Assembly: GCF_027474825.1 (NCBI RefSeq)
Contig: NZ_CP107030.1
Span: 1,866,529 to 1,930,528 of the forward strand
DNA length: 64,000 nucleotides
Origin: Maribacter halichondriae
Lineage (GTDB): Bacteria > Bacteroidota > Bacteroidia > Flavobacteriales > Flavobacteriaceae
Direction of reading: 5' to 3'
A model generated the notes under the pieces. The model was not told where the DNA came from, did not search any database, and saw only the letters and a list, made by a program, of their open reading frames with translations. Position numbers and translations under genes: made by a program. Shown piece by piece: positions 46,468-54,865 of the stretch. Every line of letters starts with the position of its first letter. Within the stretch, counting starts at the first letter, position 1.

Positions 46468-46502
46468 AACAAAGAATAGAAATTATTTTATTAATCGATA
46501 TT

Positions 46503-46569
46503 TAAGATTTAAATGCTCCAAGACCTGCCCGATTTCGTCATTCAGGCGGGCTTGTCCCGAGGTAATTTA
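46503..46569. repeat. Structured 3'-end repeat, copy B, abutting the fnlC stop codon
   Basis: GATTTAAATGCTCC (46506-46519) and GGGCTTGTCCCGAGGTAATTT match the repeat at 8413-8507 with few changes. GCCCG and CGGGC arms can pair. As in copy A, the element ends at the stop codon of the adjacent leftward gene. Confidence 0.5.
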
Positions 46570-47700
46570 CTTCCCCCAAACTACTCGATTTATATAATCC
46601 ACATACGACAAGATGATGCGTACAACTTTCTTGCTTACGTTGGGCATGGCATAATCGGCAACAAGTCGAAACGAACGTTCTGGGTCTCTTTTTTGAGCTT
46701 CCAGGGCCACCAAACCTTGTAAAATACGTTCAGGATTCATGCCGACCATCATGACGGATGCCTCTTCCATAGCTTCGGGCCGTTCGTGTGCTTCTCGGAT
46801 ATTCAAGGCCCTAAAGTTCAGTATCGATGATTCTTCGGAAATGGTGCCACTATCGGAGAGTACGGCGAAAGAATGGAGCTGCAGGGCATTGTAATCGGTA
46901 AAACCCATAGGTTTCATAAACTGGATCAATTCATGGGTCTTCAACCCTTTTGAGTCCAACATTTTTTGCGTGCGCGGGTGGGTCGAAACGATTATGGGGT
47001 ACTTGTATTTTTCCGCGATTTGATTCAGGGAGGTAATGAGTCCCTTAAAGTTTTTCGGGTCGCTGATATTTTCTTCACGATGGGAGGAGACCACAAAATA
47101 TTCCTCACTTTTCAAGTTGAGGTCTTCGAGAATGGTAGACTTTTTTATTTTTTCCTTGAATTGGCCCAATACTTCGAACATTGGGCTTCCGGTTTTGATG
47201 ATACGGTCGGCAGGTAGACCTTCGCGAAGTAGATATTCACGGGCGATGTCGCTGTAAGTGAGATTGACATCTGAAATATGGTCTACGATTTTTCGGTTGG
47301 TCTCTTCGGGCACCCGCTGGTCAAAACAACGATTCCCCGCTTCCATATGAAAAATCGGGATTTTCCTCTTCTTGGCAGGAATAGCGCAAAGGCATGAATT
47401 GGTATCTCCCAAGACCAAAAATGCATCCGGATTTATTTCCTCCAGCAGTGGATCAATTTTTATCAGGATGTTCCCCACCGTCTCGGTGGCATTTTTGCCC
47501 GCTGCATTTAGAAAATGGTCAGGCTTACGAATGCCCAGGTCATCAAAGAATATTTCATTGAGTTCATAGTCATAGTTCTGACCGGTATGTACCAAAGTAT
47601 GGTCGATGGCATCGTTTTTGTCCAGAGCGTTCAAAACGCAGGCAAGCCGAATGATCTCGGGCCTTGTGCCTACAACGGTCATTACTTTTAGTTTTTTCAA
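46567..47700 (-). CDS. wecB: UDP-N-acetylglucosamine 2-epimerase-type enzyme (UDP-L-FucNAc pathway, FnlC/WecB-like)
   Basis: A 377-aa non-hydrolysing epimerase. It starts MKKLKVMTVVGTRPEIIRL, the hallmark of this family, and has VHTGQNYDYELNEIFF, DAFLVLGDTNSCLCAI, IFHMEAGNRCFDQRVPEETNR, the SSHREENI loop and SDSGTISEESSIL. The order fnlA-cupin-fnlB-fnlC in one direction points to FnlC, the third enzyme of UDP-L-FucNAc synthesis. WecB proper (UDP-ManNAc) would have the same motifs, so the exact substrate cannot be fixed by sequence. A -7-like TAATTTTG lies at 47729-47736 on its strand. Confidence 0.88.
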   Translation of the reverse strand: MKKLKVMTVVGTRPEIIRLACVLNALDKNDAIDHTLVHTGQNYDYELNEIFFDDLGIRKPDHFLNAAGKNATETVGNILIKIDPLLEEINPDAFLVLGDTNSCLCAIPAKKRKIPIFHMEAGNRCFDQRVPEETNRKIVDHISDVNLTYSDIAREYLLREGLPADRIIKTGSPMFEVLGQFKEKIKKSTILEDLNLKSEEYFVVSSHREENISDPKNFKGLITSLNQIAEKYKYPIIVSTHPRTQKMLDSKGLKTHELIQFMKPMGFTDYNALQLHSFAVLSDSGTISEESSILNFRALNIREAHERPEAMEEASVMMVGMNPERILQGLVALEAQKRDPERSFRLVADYAMPNVSKKVVRIILSYVDYINRVVWGK

Positions 47701-47728
47701 AATATAATCGTTATTAGGTTTTGATAGG

Positions 47729-47736
47729 CAAAATTA
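47729..47736 (-). promoter_or_regulatory. Candidate -7 element for the fnlC/wecB gene
   Basis: The coding strand reads TAATTTTG, a match to TAnnTTTG, 28 bp before the ATG at 47700, in the 49-bp gap after fnlB. An internal promoter in the operon is possible. Confidence 0.35.
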
Positions 47737-47749
47737 CGTTTTTCCAACA

Positions 47750-48882
47750 TCACACATCCTCAAAGTACGTATCCGCATCCTCTGGATCATACGGTTCATT
47801 GATCCAAAACAGGGTAATCAATTCGTCCTCCCCGATATTTTTAATATTATGCGTATACCAAATCGGCATGTCGACATAAGCGGGTTCGGTTCCATCGAGA
47901 TAATAATTGATAACTTCTTCCGTACCGATTTTTCGTAATTGAATCAGTGCTTTTCCGCTGATAACGGCAAAACGCTCCGCTTTTCGGGTATGATAGTGAT
48001 TGCCTCGAGTAATCCCCGAAACGGTTGTCGAAAAAGAGAACTGTCCACTGGTTTGGGTACGTGCGATTTCAACAAAACTTCCCCTAGGGTCGGTATGCTT
48101 GGTATATTTTACAGGATAATGTGATTCGGGAACATAACACCGAAAGGTATTGAACAAAGCCTTTCCGAAGGCGTCTTCCAAGTTCGGAAAAACTCCGTTC
48201 TCCATATAATCGGATTTATAGGATTTCAATAGCTCTAGAATCTCCGATACTTTTTTATGATGGTTCGGAGGAATATCCAATTGATAACTATTTTTTCCAA
48301 TCGGTTCAACCGCAGCCTCTCCTTGATAATGTCAATGAACAATTGTACCAGTTCATTCACATAGATCAACCCGACTTCGCCATCGTTAATAATGGTCGGT
48401 TCCTCATTTCTTGCAATTTTATGGCAAAATGTTGCCACCACGGAATTGTAGTTCGGTTTTCCGAATGGACCAAACACATTCGGAATGGTCAGCGACGTAA
48501 ACCGACCGCCATTGGAATCCGCCCATGCCATCAATTTTTCCTTCCCTTCTTTTTTAGATTTGCCGTACAGGTTGTCTTTTTCTTCTTGGGTTGACGAAGA
48601 AAAAAGAATATGCGGTGTAACACTTCGTTTTTCACAGGCCGAAATCAATTTCGAGACCAGCTCGATATTGGTTTTGTAGATGATGTTTTGGTCTTCATGC
48701 CGATTCATGGCGGCAAGATGCACTATGATATCACATTTTGATACAAATTCTTCCAAAAGCGTGACATTTTCAAAGGCAGACCGGTCAAAAGGGATGAGTT
48801 CGAAACCCTGGTCGAGCGCCAAGGTTCGATATAAATGGTTGCCTACAAATCCGTTTTGCCCTGTAATCCCTATTTTTTGCAT
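47750..48882 (-). CDS. fnlB: UDP-2-acetamido-2,6-dideoxy-hexulose reductase (FnlB/WbjC-like; frame interrupted near 48321)
   Basis: The N-terminal SDR domain starts MQKIGITGQNGFVGNHLYRT (48882). The raw frame extends to 49050 through the inverted-repeat element, which I reject. It holds CDIIVHLAAMNRHED and TIPNVFGPFGKPNYNSVVAT. The C-terminal cupin domain is in another frame: NGVFPNLEDAFGKALFNTF, YTKHTDPRGSFVEIARTQTS, GNHYHTRKAERFAVISGKAL and NEPYDPEDADTYFE. One extra base near the CC at 48321-48322 gives FIDIIKGEAAVEPIGKNSYQ and a 377-aa protein, the normal WbjC/FnlB length and domain order. It reduces the keto sugar made by FnlA in UDP-L-FucNAc synthesis. The exact position of the missing base is less certain than for the other breaks because no long homopolymer is present. 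Confidence 0.87.
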
Positions 48883-48904
48883 ATATGCTAACCTTGTTTT
48901 AACT

Positions 48905-49056
48905 TGAATAATGGATAAGCAAACAATCGGAATTTTTCTTTTCCCCTGCCCTGAAGGGAGAAAAATTCTTCGTGAAAAAACCAAATCTAGAAAATCCTTA
49001 CCCTTTAGGGGTAGGGCAAGAGGATTTTCGGCCTTAAATTGCTTATCCATTATTCA
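48905..49056. mobile_element. MITE-like 152-bp element with 18-bp perfect terminal inverted repeats
   Basis: The ends TGAATAATGGATAAGCAA (48905-48922) and its exact inverse (49039-49056) flank two internal stem-loops. Stem 1 is GAATTTTTCT/AGAAAAATTC (48930-48939 and 48959-48968). Stem 2 is GAAAATCCT/AGGATTTTC (48990-48998 and 49021-49029). The whole can fold like a cloverleaf and has no coding capacity. It sits between fnlB and the cupin gene in an otherwise tight operon. No target-site duplication or second copy was found in this window, so mobility is inference. Confidence 0.6.
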
Positions 49057-49068
49057 CTATCTTATACT

Positions 49069-49496
49069 TTACCAATCTGCCGACCACTGTTCCAAAGGAT
49101 ATCTATAATCGTCTTGTTGCGATCGAGCCACAGAAAAATTGGAGAAGACGATTAATTGGGCTCCTTTCGAAACCGCCTTGAACCCGTTGGCAAAGCCTCC
49201 CGGAACCTCTAAAATGTTGGGTTCTTCGCCGTTCAGTATAAATCGTTCCGCTTTCAATGTTTTTGAAGGGTTCTCGAAATCATCAATTTCAATGAGGTTG
49301 ATGACGACCCTTCCCGAAGGGCAGTAGAACCACTTTTTTCTTCCTTGTGACCTTGCCACGCACGGATAACATCCACGGAACGGGGTGTAATTTCGTACAT
49401 GCGAACGATTTCCTTCATATCGAAGGTATTGAAAAATTTCAGTTTTCCTCGCTCATCCATATGGCTTGAACCCTCAAAAAACATCGTTCCGTTCAT
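49069..49496 (-). CDS. Cupin-fold sugar epimerase-like protein of the FucNAc locus (frame interrupted at 49334-49339)
   Basis: The N-terminal frame reads MFFEGSSHMDERGKLKFFNT and RMYEITPRSVDVIRAWQGHK. The C-terminal frame continues KKWFYCPSGRVVINLIEIDD, then ILEVPGGFANGFKAVSKGAQ and LIVFSNFSVARSQQDDYRY. Adding one base to the T6 run at 49334-49339 (A6 on the coding strand) yields 142 aa with HKEEKKWFYC across the join. The fold and the D-x-RG start resemble RfbC/WxcM-like sugar 3,5-epimerases; similar genes accompany fnlA-fnlB-fnlC in other loci. It abuts fnlA directly, with zero bases between the stop of fnlA and this start. The reaction is not established. Confidence 0.82.
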
Positions 49497-50501
49497 CTAA
49501 AGTTCCTCCTTGATATAATCCAAATTATTCAACAATGACTTGATGCCGTCTCCTGAAAGGCGTAAGGTATTATGAGAATGATAATCCTCGATTTCACTGA
49601 TGTCCGTCTCTCCTTCGGAATAATACCGGCTGTAATTCAGATCGCGATTATCCGCAGGAATACGATAGAACTCGCCCATATCCTCGGCCTTTTGCATTTC
49701 TTCGCGAGTGCAAAGGGTTTCATAGAGCTTTTCACCATGACGGGTACCGATGATCTTGATTTCATTATCGCTTTTGAAAATATCCTTTAGGGCAACGGCA
49801 AGGTCACCAATGGTACTGGCCGGGGCTTTATTCACAAAAAGGTCGCCTTGGTTTCCATGCTCAAAGGCGAAAAGTACTAGGTCGACGGCATCTTCCAACG
49901 ACATTAAAAACCGGGTCATCTTCGGGTCGGTAATGGTCAGTGGCGTTCCATCTTTGATCTGTTTGACAAAAAGAGGAATCACGGATCCCCGCGAGGCCAT
50001 CACATTTCCATAACGTGTCAAGCAGACGGTCGTGCTGTCTTCCGGAATGTTGCGAGAGGCCGCAACGGCTACCTTTTCCATCAAGGCCTTGCTGATGCCC
50101 ATGGCATTTATCGGGTAGGCTGCCTTGTCAGTACTTAGGCAAATGATTTTTTCAACCTTGTGCGCCACGGCGGCATCGATGGTATTTTGAGTACCAAAAA
50201 CGTTGGTCTTGGTCGCCTCAAGTGGGAAGAACTCACAAGACGGCACTTGTTTCAGGGCTGCGGCATGAAAAACATAATCCACCCCGCTCATGGCCCTGGA
50301 GATGCTATCATAATCGCGGACATCGCCTATATAGAACTTGACCTTTTTGTTCTTAAGTTGTGTACGCATATCGTCCTGCTTTTTTTCATCGCGGCTAAAA
50401 ATGCGTATTTCTTTGATTTCGGTCTGTAAAAAGCGGTTGAGAACGGCATTTCCGAAAGATCCAGTACCGCCCGTTATCAAAAGGGTCTTATCTTTGAACA
50501 T
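49497..50501 (-). CDS. fnlA: UDP-GlcNAc C4,6-dehydratase/C5-epimerase (FnlA/WbjB-like)
   Basis: A 334-aa polysaccharide-biosynthesis SDR enzyme, first step towards UDP-L-FucNAc. The start at 50501 (MFKDKTLLITGGTGSFGNAV) is preferred over 50552, since 17 non-conserved residues would precede the nucleotide-binding loop. Key stretches: IFSRDEKKQDDMRTQL, VDYVFHAAALKQVPSCEFFP, ICLSTDKAAYPINAMGISKALMEK (with the altered catalytic Asp-Lys), and RYGNVMASRGSVIPLF. It heads the leftward operon fnlA-cupin-fnlB-fnlC-sulfatase-GDPD and diverges from the ligase-like gene at 50668. Confidence 0.93.
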   Translation of the reverse strand: MFKDKTLLITGGTGSFGNAVLNRFLQTEIKEIRIFSRDEKKQDDMRTQLKNKKVKFYIGDVRDYDSISRAMSGVDYVFHAAALKQVPSCEFFPLEATKTNVFGTQNTIDAAVAHKVEKIICLSTDKAAYPINAMGISKALMEKVAVAASRNIPEDSTTVCLTRYGNVMASRGSVIPLFVKQIKDGTPLTITDPKMTRFLMSLEDAVDLVLFAFEHGNQGDLFVNKAPASTIGDLAVALKDIFKSDNEIKIIGTRHGEKLYETLCTREEMQKAEDMGEFYRIPADNRDLNYSRYYSEGETDISEIEDYHSHNTLRLSGDGIKSLLNNLDYIKEEL

Positions 50502-50620
50502 GTTTAGGGAATTATTGATCGCCCTAAAATTAACACAATAAATGGGGAACACCAGCTTTCGATTCCTGGTATTTGATGCAATACTTCAAGTGAGCTGAAC
50601 CAACATGCCTTGTTTTCCAT

Positions 50621-50628
50621 TAATTTTG
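50621..50628 (+). promoter_or_regulatory. Candidate -7 element for the ligase-like gene
   Basis: TAATTTTG matches TAnnTTTG, 39 bp before the ATG at 50668, in the divergent region with fnlA. No -33 box at the usual spacing is clear. Confidence 0.35.
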
Positions 50629-50667
50629 GACACGGTAAAAACTAAACTACCCACAGTGTAACAGCAC

Positions 50668-52044
50668 ATGGAGCATTCTGGAAATCATCGCTTGACGGCA
50701 CTGAGGGATAAGCTACCCTATTTTCTTCTCATCGTACTTTGCTTCTTTCCGATAATGCGTTTCGGAATGATTTCGGTGGCCATTATCGCATTTGCCTTGG
50801 GCTGTTTGCTATGCAATTACGGGTCTTTTGATCAATATCTAAAGCGTCGAGGTTGGCTGCCGTTCATTGCCAATGTCGCTTTCTTTCTTTTGTTGGCTAT
50901 TACCTTGCTGTATTCCGCGAATCTAAAAAATGGGTTGGTACAATTGGAAAAAGGGCTTCCATTCTTAGTTTTTCCGTTGGTGTTTCTCTATTTCCCACCT
51001 CGAATCGACCAAAAAAGATTGCAAACTTTGTTTTGGGCCTTTATCATTGCGAACCTCTGTTTTCTGGTTTATTTGTTCCAGTACTTGGTCAACAACGCAA
51101 GCGACTTTGCGGTAACCACAAGCCCTGGGCTGATTCTCTTTGAAGGCTTAAAGGATAAAAGTTTAGTGGAACAATTAAAAAGTCTTTGGAACGGTACTTT
51201 TTACGAGGCTTTATACTATGCCCGCCAGACTGTAGAAAATAAGCTCTATGTGCATAAAACCTACGCTTCCCAGAATTTATTGTGGGGTGTTCTACTGGGG
51301 AGCGCTATGCTTTTCAGTAGAAATACCAATAAGTATAAAAAAAGCGTCCTGATTTTTATTTTAATCCTATTTGCGATTGCCCTAGTCTATCTTTTTTCCT
51401 TGACGAACCTGTTTTTGATAGTTCTTTTGGTTCCAATACTTATTCTTCTAACATTGAAGTCAATTCAGCAAAAGATGATTTTTGTCGTGATGGTAGTTTT
51501 GGTTGTCATCGCGACTTTTATCAAACTTAAATCTGGTGAACCTATGGAAACCTATGAAAAAGGAACCTATGAGGAATATGTTACGTATGAGAATCCCCAG
51601 TATATAATCCACAATCTCTTCAAGATGCTCAAAAACGATGATAGGAACAATATCAACAAATGCAACCAAAATCTCATATCCGAATCTACCTTTTTCGGTT
51701 ATGGAATTGGCGATGTACAAGATAAATTAGATGCCTGCTATGCCGGTCTCACCGCTAAAGGAAAGCAGCAACTCGATACGGTAAATCAACAGCTAAATAC
51801 GCACAACTATTACGCTTTTTTATGGATAGCGGGCGGTATCATCGTTCTGCTCGCTTTTCTGAGCCTTCTTATTTTCAATGGTCGTATCGCGTTCAAGAAC
51901 AAAGATTACTTGTATCTTGTCTTTATTATGCTAGTCGTTATCAACATGTTGGCTGAAAGTACGTTAAGCAGGGCACATGGCATTTTGTTCTTCGTATTTT
52001 TCAACGGCCTTCTACTTCATAAAAATCTCTTGAAAAGTGAGTGA
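50668..52044 (+). CDS. O-antigen ligase (WaaL)-like membrane protein
   Basis: A 458-aa protein with about 10-12 predicted membrane helices. A large loop (about 290-375) contains FFGYGIGDVQDKLDACYAGL and THNYYAFLWIAGGIIV, where the His-Asn segment corresponds to the Wzy_C/O-antigen ligase signature (H.H..yl). The terminal helices end LLLHKNLLKSE. Such enzymes join the undecaprenyl-linked glycan to lipid A core, or polymerise it. A second polymerase-like gene lies at 52909-54152, so one may be ligase and the other polymerase; sequence alone does not say which. It overlaps the next glycosyltransferase gene by 8 bp. Confidence 0.82.
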   Translation: MEHSGNHRLTALRDKLPYFLLIVLCFFPIMRFGMISVAIIAFALGCLLCNYGSFDQYLKRRGWLPFIANVAFFLLLAITLLYSANLKNGLVQLEKGLPFLVFPLVFLYFPPRIDQKRLQTLFWAFIIANLCFLVYLFQYLVNNASDFAVTTSPGLILFEGLKDKSLVEQLKSLWNGTFYEALYYARQTVENKLYVHKTYASQNLLWGVLLGSAMLFSRNTNKYKKSVLIFILILFAIALVYLFSLTNLFLIVLLVPILILLTLKSIQQKMIFVVMVVLVVIATFIKLKSGEPMETYEKGTYEEYVTYENPQYIIHNLFKMLKNDDRNNINKCNQNLISESTFFGYGIGDVQDKLDACYAGLTAKGKQQLDTVNQQLNTHNYYAFLWIAGGIIVLLAFLSLLIFNGRIAFKNKDYLYLVFIMLVVINMLAESTLSRAHGILFFVFFNGLLLHKNLLKSE

Positions 52045-52912
52045 GGTACCACCTGACCATCATTATTCGTATCGTGATTTTTTAGTCACTTTAGTGTTGT
52101 ACCGCACGGTACTGGAAGACAGTACTTCTTTCAGAACACTGACCATGGGCGATTCAGGTAGTGAACTCATCGATTTGGTAGTGCACGACAATACTCCAGA
52201 GTCTCAAAACCGTCCGGAATTTTTTGAGAGTAATGGCTTCAAAGTCCAATATATAAGCGATGTAACAAACCCTGGTATTGGCAAGGCATATAATCGTGCA
52301 GTGGAAATTGCCAAGGCCAAAAACAAAAAATGGATTCTGTTTCTAGACCAAGATACTCAAATAGCAAAAGACATGCTTTCGCTCTTTTTAGAACATGTCA
52401 ACCAAGAACATGGAATGCACGTTTTTTCGACCACCCTGTTCGGTTCGGATGATCGATTGATATCCCCATCAAAATATCGCTTCAAAAGAGGATTTCGAAT
52501 GCATTATGTTCCAAGCGGTGTAATCGATTTGGCCCGAATACGCCCTATCAACAGCCTATTACTGCTTTCCATTGAGGTTTTTCGTAAAGTAGGGGGATAC
52601 AATGAAAAAATCAAACTAGATTTTAGTGATCACGAATTTTTGGGGAGAGTCCAGAAGGTTTATAAGGAAATGTTCGTCATACCAGCGGACAATCGGCACA
52701 GTCTTTCTTCAAGCGATGATACGAATCTAGAAAGCATCAAGACGCGGTTCAAGATTTTTTGCGAAGGGGCGCATATTGCCGGAAGCGGTAGTTTTCTTTC
52801 GGGCATTCAGTATTTCATCGTTTGCAAACTGCGGGCCATAAAGTTAAGTTTGCAGTTCAGAACCCTCTTTTTTGTAAAAGTGTTGCTTAAGGAATGGACA
52901 AGGTCAGTATGA
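52037..52912 (+). CDS. Family 2 glycosyltransferase (rhamnosyltransferase-like)
   Basis: A 291-aa cytosolic or membrane-associated transferase. LVTLVLYRTVLEDSTSF is a divergent GT2 start; IDLVVHDNTPESQ follows. GIGKAYNRAVEIAKAKNKKW precedes LFLDQDTQIAKDML, where DQDT is the metal-binding DxD. SLEVFRKVGGY-type text (SIEVFRKVGGYNEKIKLDFS) and DHEFLGRVQ follow, as in WbbL/RfbF-type rhamnosyltransferases. The local rfb genes would provide the donor dTDP-L-rhamnose (inference). It overlaps both neighbours, so translation is coupled. Confidence 0.87.
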   Translation: MSEVPPDHHYSYRDFLVTLVLYRTVLEDSTSFRTLTMGDSGSELIDLVVHDNTPESQNRPEFFESNGFKVQYISDVTNPGIGKAYNRAVEIAKAKNKKWILFLDQDTQIAKDMLSLFLEHVNQEHGMHVFSTTLFGSDDRLISPSKYRFKRGFRMHYVPSGVIDLARIRPINSLLLLSIEVFRKVGGYNEKIKLDFSDHEFLGRVQKVYKEMFVIPADNRHSLSSSDDTNLESIKTRFKIFCEGAHIAGSGSFLSGIQYFIVCKLRAIKLSLQFRTLFFVKVLLKEWTRSV

Positions 52913-54152
52913 AAATACCGCTAAAGATACGACTAGGAAGCACCTCGCTATCCGGAATATTCTTTACGATATTCTTGCTGGAACTTTTTTGGGCGGTGCG
53001 GGCAGATTGACCACTTTCGGCCCCCTTACGTTACGAATGTACCTATTTCTTCTAGGCCTTTTAGGCCTTGGATTGTTACTGATTGCAGGGAAAAGACTAA
53101 TGAAGACTACGATCGCCCTCATGTTGATCTTTCTTTGTGTCTTTACGCTGGCTATTGTACGGGGTATTTTTAACAGTGAAGATTATTCCAGAATTTTCGA
53201 TGATGTCAAGATGGTTTCCTTTTTTTTCATCTTGCCCTTTTTTGACATTATGATCAGTAATTATCGTATTGCGAATAAAGTAGTACGGCTTCTTAAGTTC
53301 GCAGCCATCTTCATGGCTCTTGCCTACCTTATATTTTTTGTAGTCCTAAACCTAAAGCTGATTCCCTACTTGACAATTTATCAGGCCATGTCGAAACCCG
53401 AGTACTTTGCCGAATTTGGATTTCGTGGGGAAATCGCCATGATCTACAAGGGCTTTGTCTACGTGGCCATCGGCTATTTCTTCTACTTTTTTGCCCCGAG
53501 GAGCAAATGGAATACCTTGAAGATTATACTGATTTTCGTGGCCATCATGCTTACCTTGGTTAGGGCGTATATGCTGTTGATTTTCGGAATGACCTTCTTC
53601 TACATCGTATATCGTTTTTTGGTCGCGCGTCAAAATCGGGTATTGAATATCGTGGTAATATCGGCTATTGTCATTACGGCCTTGGCCTTTGTTCCTGCCG
53701 CCCTCGAACAACTGGGTAACAAGAACATATCCGACAGCATTCGCTTTACCCAAATACAGCAGGTAGTCGAACGGGTGGATCCGATCAGTTTTTTAATCGG
53801 GCATGGCTACGGGGTAGGCGTACCTATCCGTCCAGGCCACATGGAAATCATGTATTTGGAACTCTTTCATAAACAAGGTATTTTGGGGCTTGCCTCTTGG
53901 GGTTTCCTCTTGGTCTATGTTTTCTTTAAAGCACGTAATTATAACGTCTACCGAGGAAAAATTAAAGATGAAACATTCATAGACACCAGGCCTTTTTTGT
54001 TCGGCATTTCTTTTGTGTATCTGCAATCTGTTTTTAATCCCTATTTGACAAATTCGATGGGCATGACCTTTTTGTTCATTACACTTGTTATTTTTGAAAA
54101 ACTAAAAAAGTTCCATGAGCAGAAAAATCTCGGTCTGCATGGCGACCTATAA
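52909..54152 (+). CDS. O-antigen polymerase (Wzy)-like membrane protein (frame interrupted at 52985-52990)
   Basis: The first 27 codons (MKIPLKIRLGSTSLSGIFFT) are in one frame and the rest (GGAGRLTTFGPLTLRMYLFL onwards) in another. An added T in the T6 run at 52985-52990 gives FLLELFLGGAGRLTTFG and a continuous 414-aa protein. About 10 membrane helices are predicted, with a periplasmic loop holding PISFLIGHGYGVGVPIRPGH and MEIMYLELFHKQGILGLASW, the Wzy_C-like region. The starting ATG overlaps the previous gene by 4 bp. The raw downstream frame would need a TTG start inside the first helix. It likely polymerises the repeat units, with the Wzz-like protein setting length. Confidence 0.83.
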
Positions 54153-54855
54153 GGGTGCCTTGTTCATAAAGGAACAACTTGAGTCCATTTTGGTCTGCTT
54201 GGGTACGGATGACGAAGTGATTATTTCCGACGATTATTCGCCCGATGATACCTTGGCCATTGCCCGATCTTTCGATGACCCCAGAATTAAAATATTCATG
54301 AACGAGCCCAAGAACAAAGGGCATATCGGTAATTTTGGCAACGCCATGTCCAAAGCTACGGGAGATTTGATTTTTTTGGCCGATCAAGATGACGTTTGGC
54401 ATCCTGAAAGGGTTTCGACAGTGTCAAAGGCGTTACAAGAGCATGAGCTTGTAGTCTGTGACTGTTGGGTGGTCGATGGCAAACTGAACGTAATCAACGA
54501 TTCGTTCTATAGCATCATCAATGCCGGAAGTGGACTTACAAAGAACTGGGTCAAGAACACTTATTTGGGATGTTGTATGGCCTTTCATAAGAGAATTGTT
54601 GAAAAAGCACTCCCATTTCCCAAAAACATTGCGAGCCATGACAACTGGATGGGCCTTATGGGCGAAATCTATGGTTCGACGGTTTTTATTCCTGAAAAAT
54701 TACATTATTTCAGAAGACATGGAACCAATTTTTCCCAAAACGACGAAGGCGATGCAATGTCGGAACAGACAAGTCCGTATACCTTTATGCAGAAAATGAA
54801 AATACGATGGGTATTGGCTATTGAACTTTTGAAAAGGGTGATTCGAAATGGATGA
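54115..54855 (+). CDS. Family 2 glycosyltransferase
   Basis: A 246-aa GT-A fold enzyme. The N-terminus MSRKISVCMATYKGALFIKE and DEVIISDDYSPDDTLAIARS are classic GT2. IFLADQDDVWHPERVS carries the metal-binding DQDD, and MAFHKRIVEKALPFPKNIAS with HDNWMGLMGEIYGS follows near the acceptor side. It is related to the WcaA/RfbF-type transferases that add rhamnose or similar sugars. It overlaps the previous gene by 38 bp and the next one by 8 bp. Donor and acceptor sugars cannot be assigned. Confidence 0.9.
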   Translation: MSRKISVCMATYKGALFIKEQLESILVCLGTDDEVIISDDYSPDDTLAIARSFDDPRIKIFMNEPKNKGHIGNFGNAMSKATGDLIFLADQDDVWHPERVSTVSKALQEHELVVCDCWVVDGKLNVINDSFYSIINAGSGLTKNWVKNTYLGCCMAFHKRIVEKALPFPKNIASHDNWMGLMGEIYGSTVFIPEKLHYFRRHGTNFSQNDEGDAMSEQTSPYTFMQKMKIRWVLAIELLKRVIRNG

Positions 54856-54865
54856 CCCAAGGCCG

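Noticed and set aside
48882-49051. Extended N-terminus of the fnlB N-terminal half starting at 49050
   Set aside because: The added residues are translated from the inverted-repeat element, and the conserved SDR start is at 48882.
52989-54152. TTG start for the Wzy-like gene
   Set aside because: It would remove the first helix; an ATG at 52909 in another frame gives a normal N-terminus once a T is added to the T6 run.
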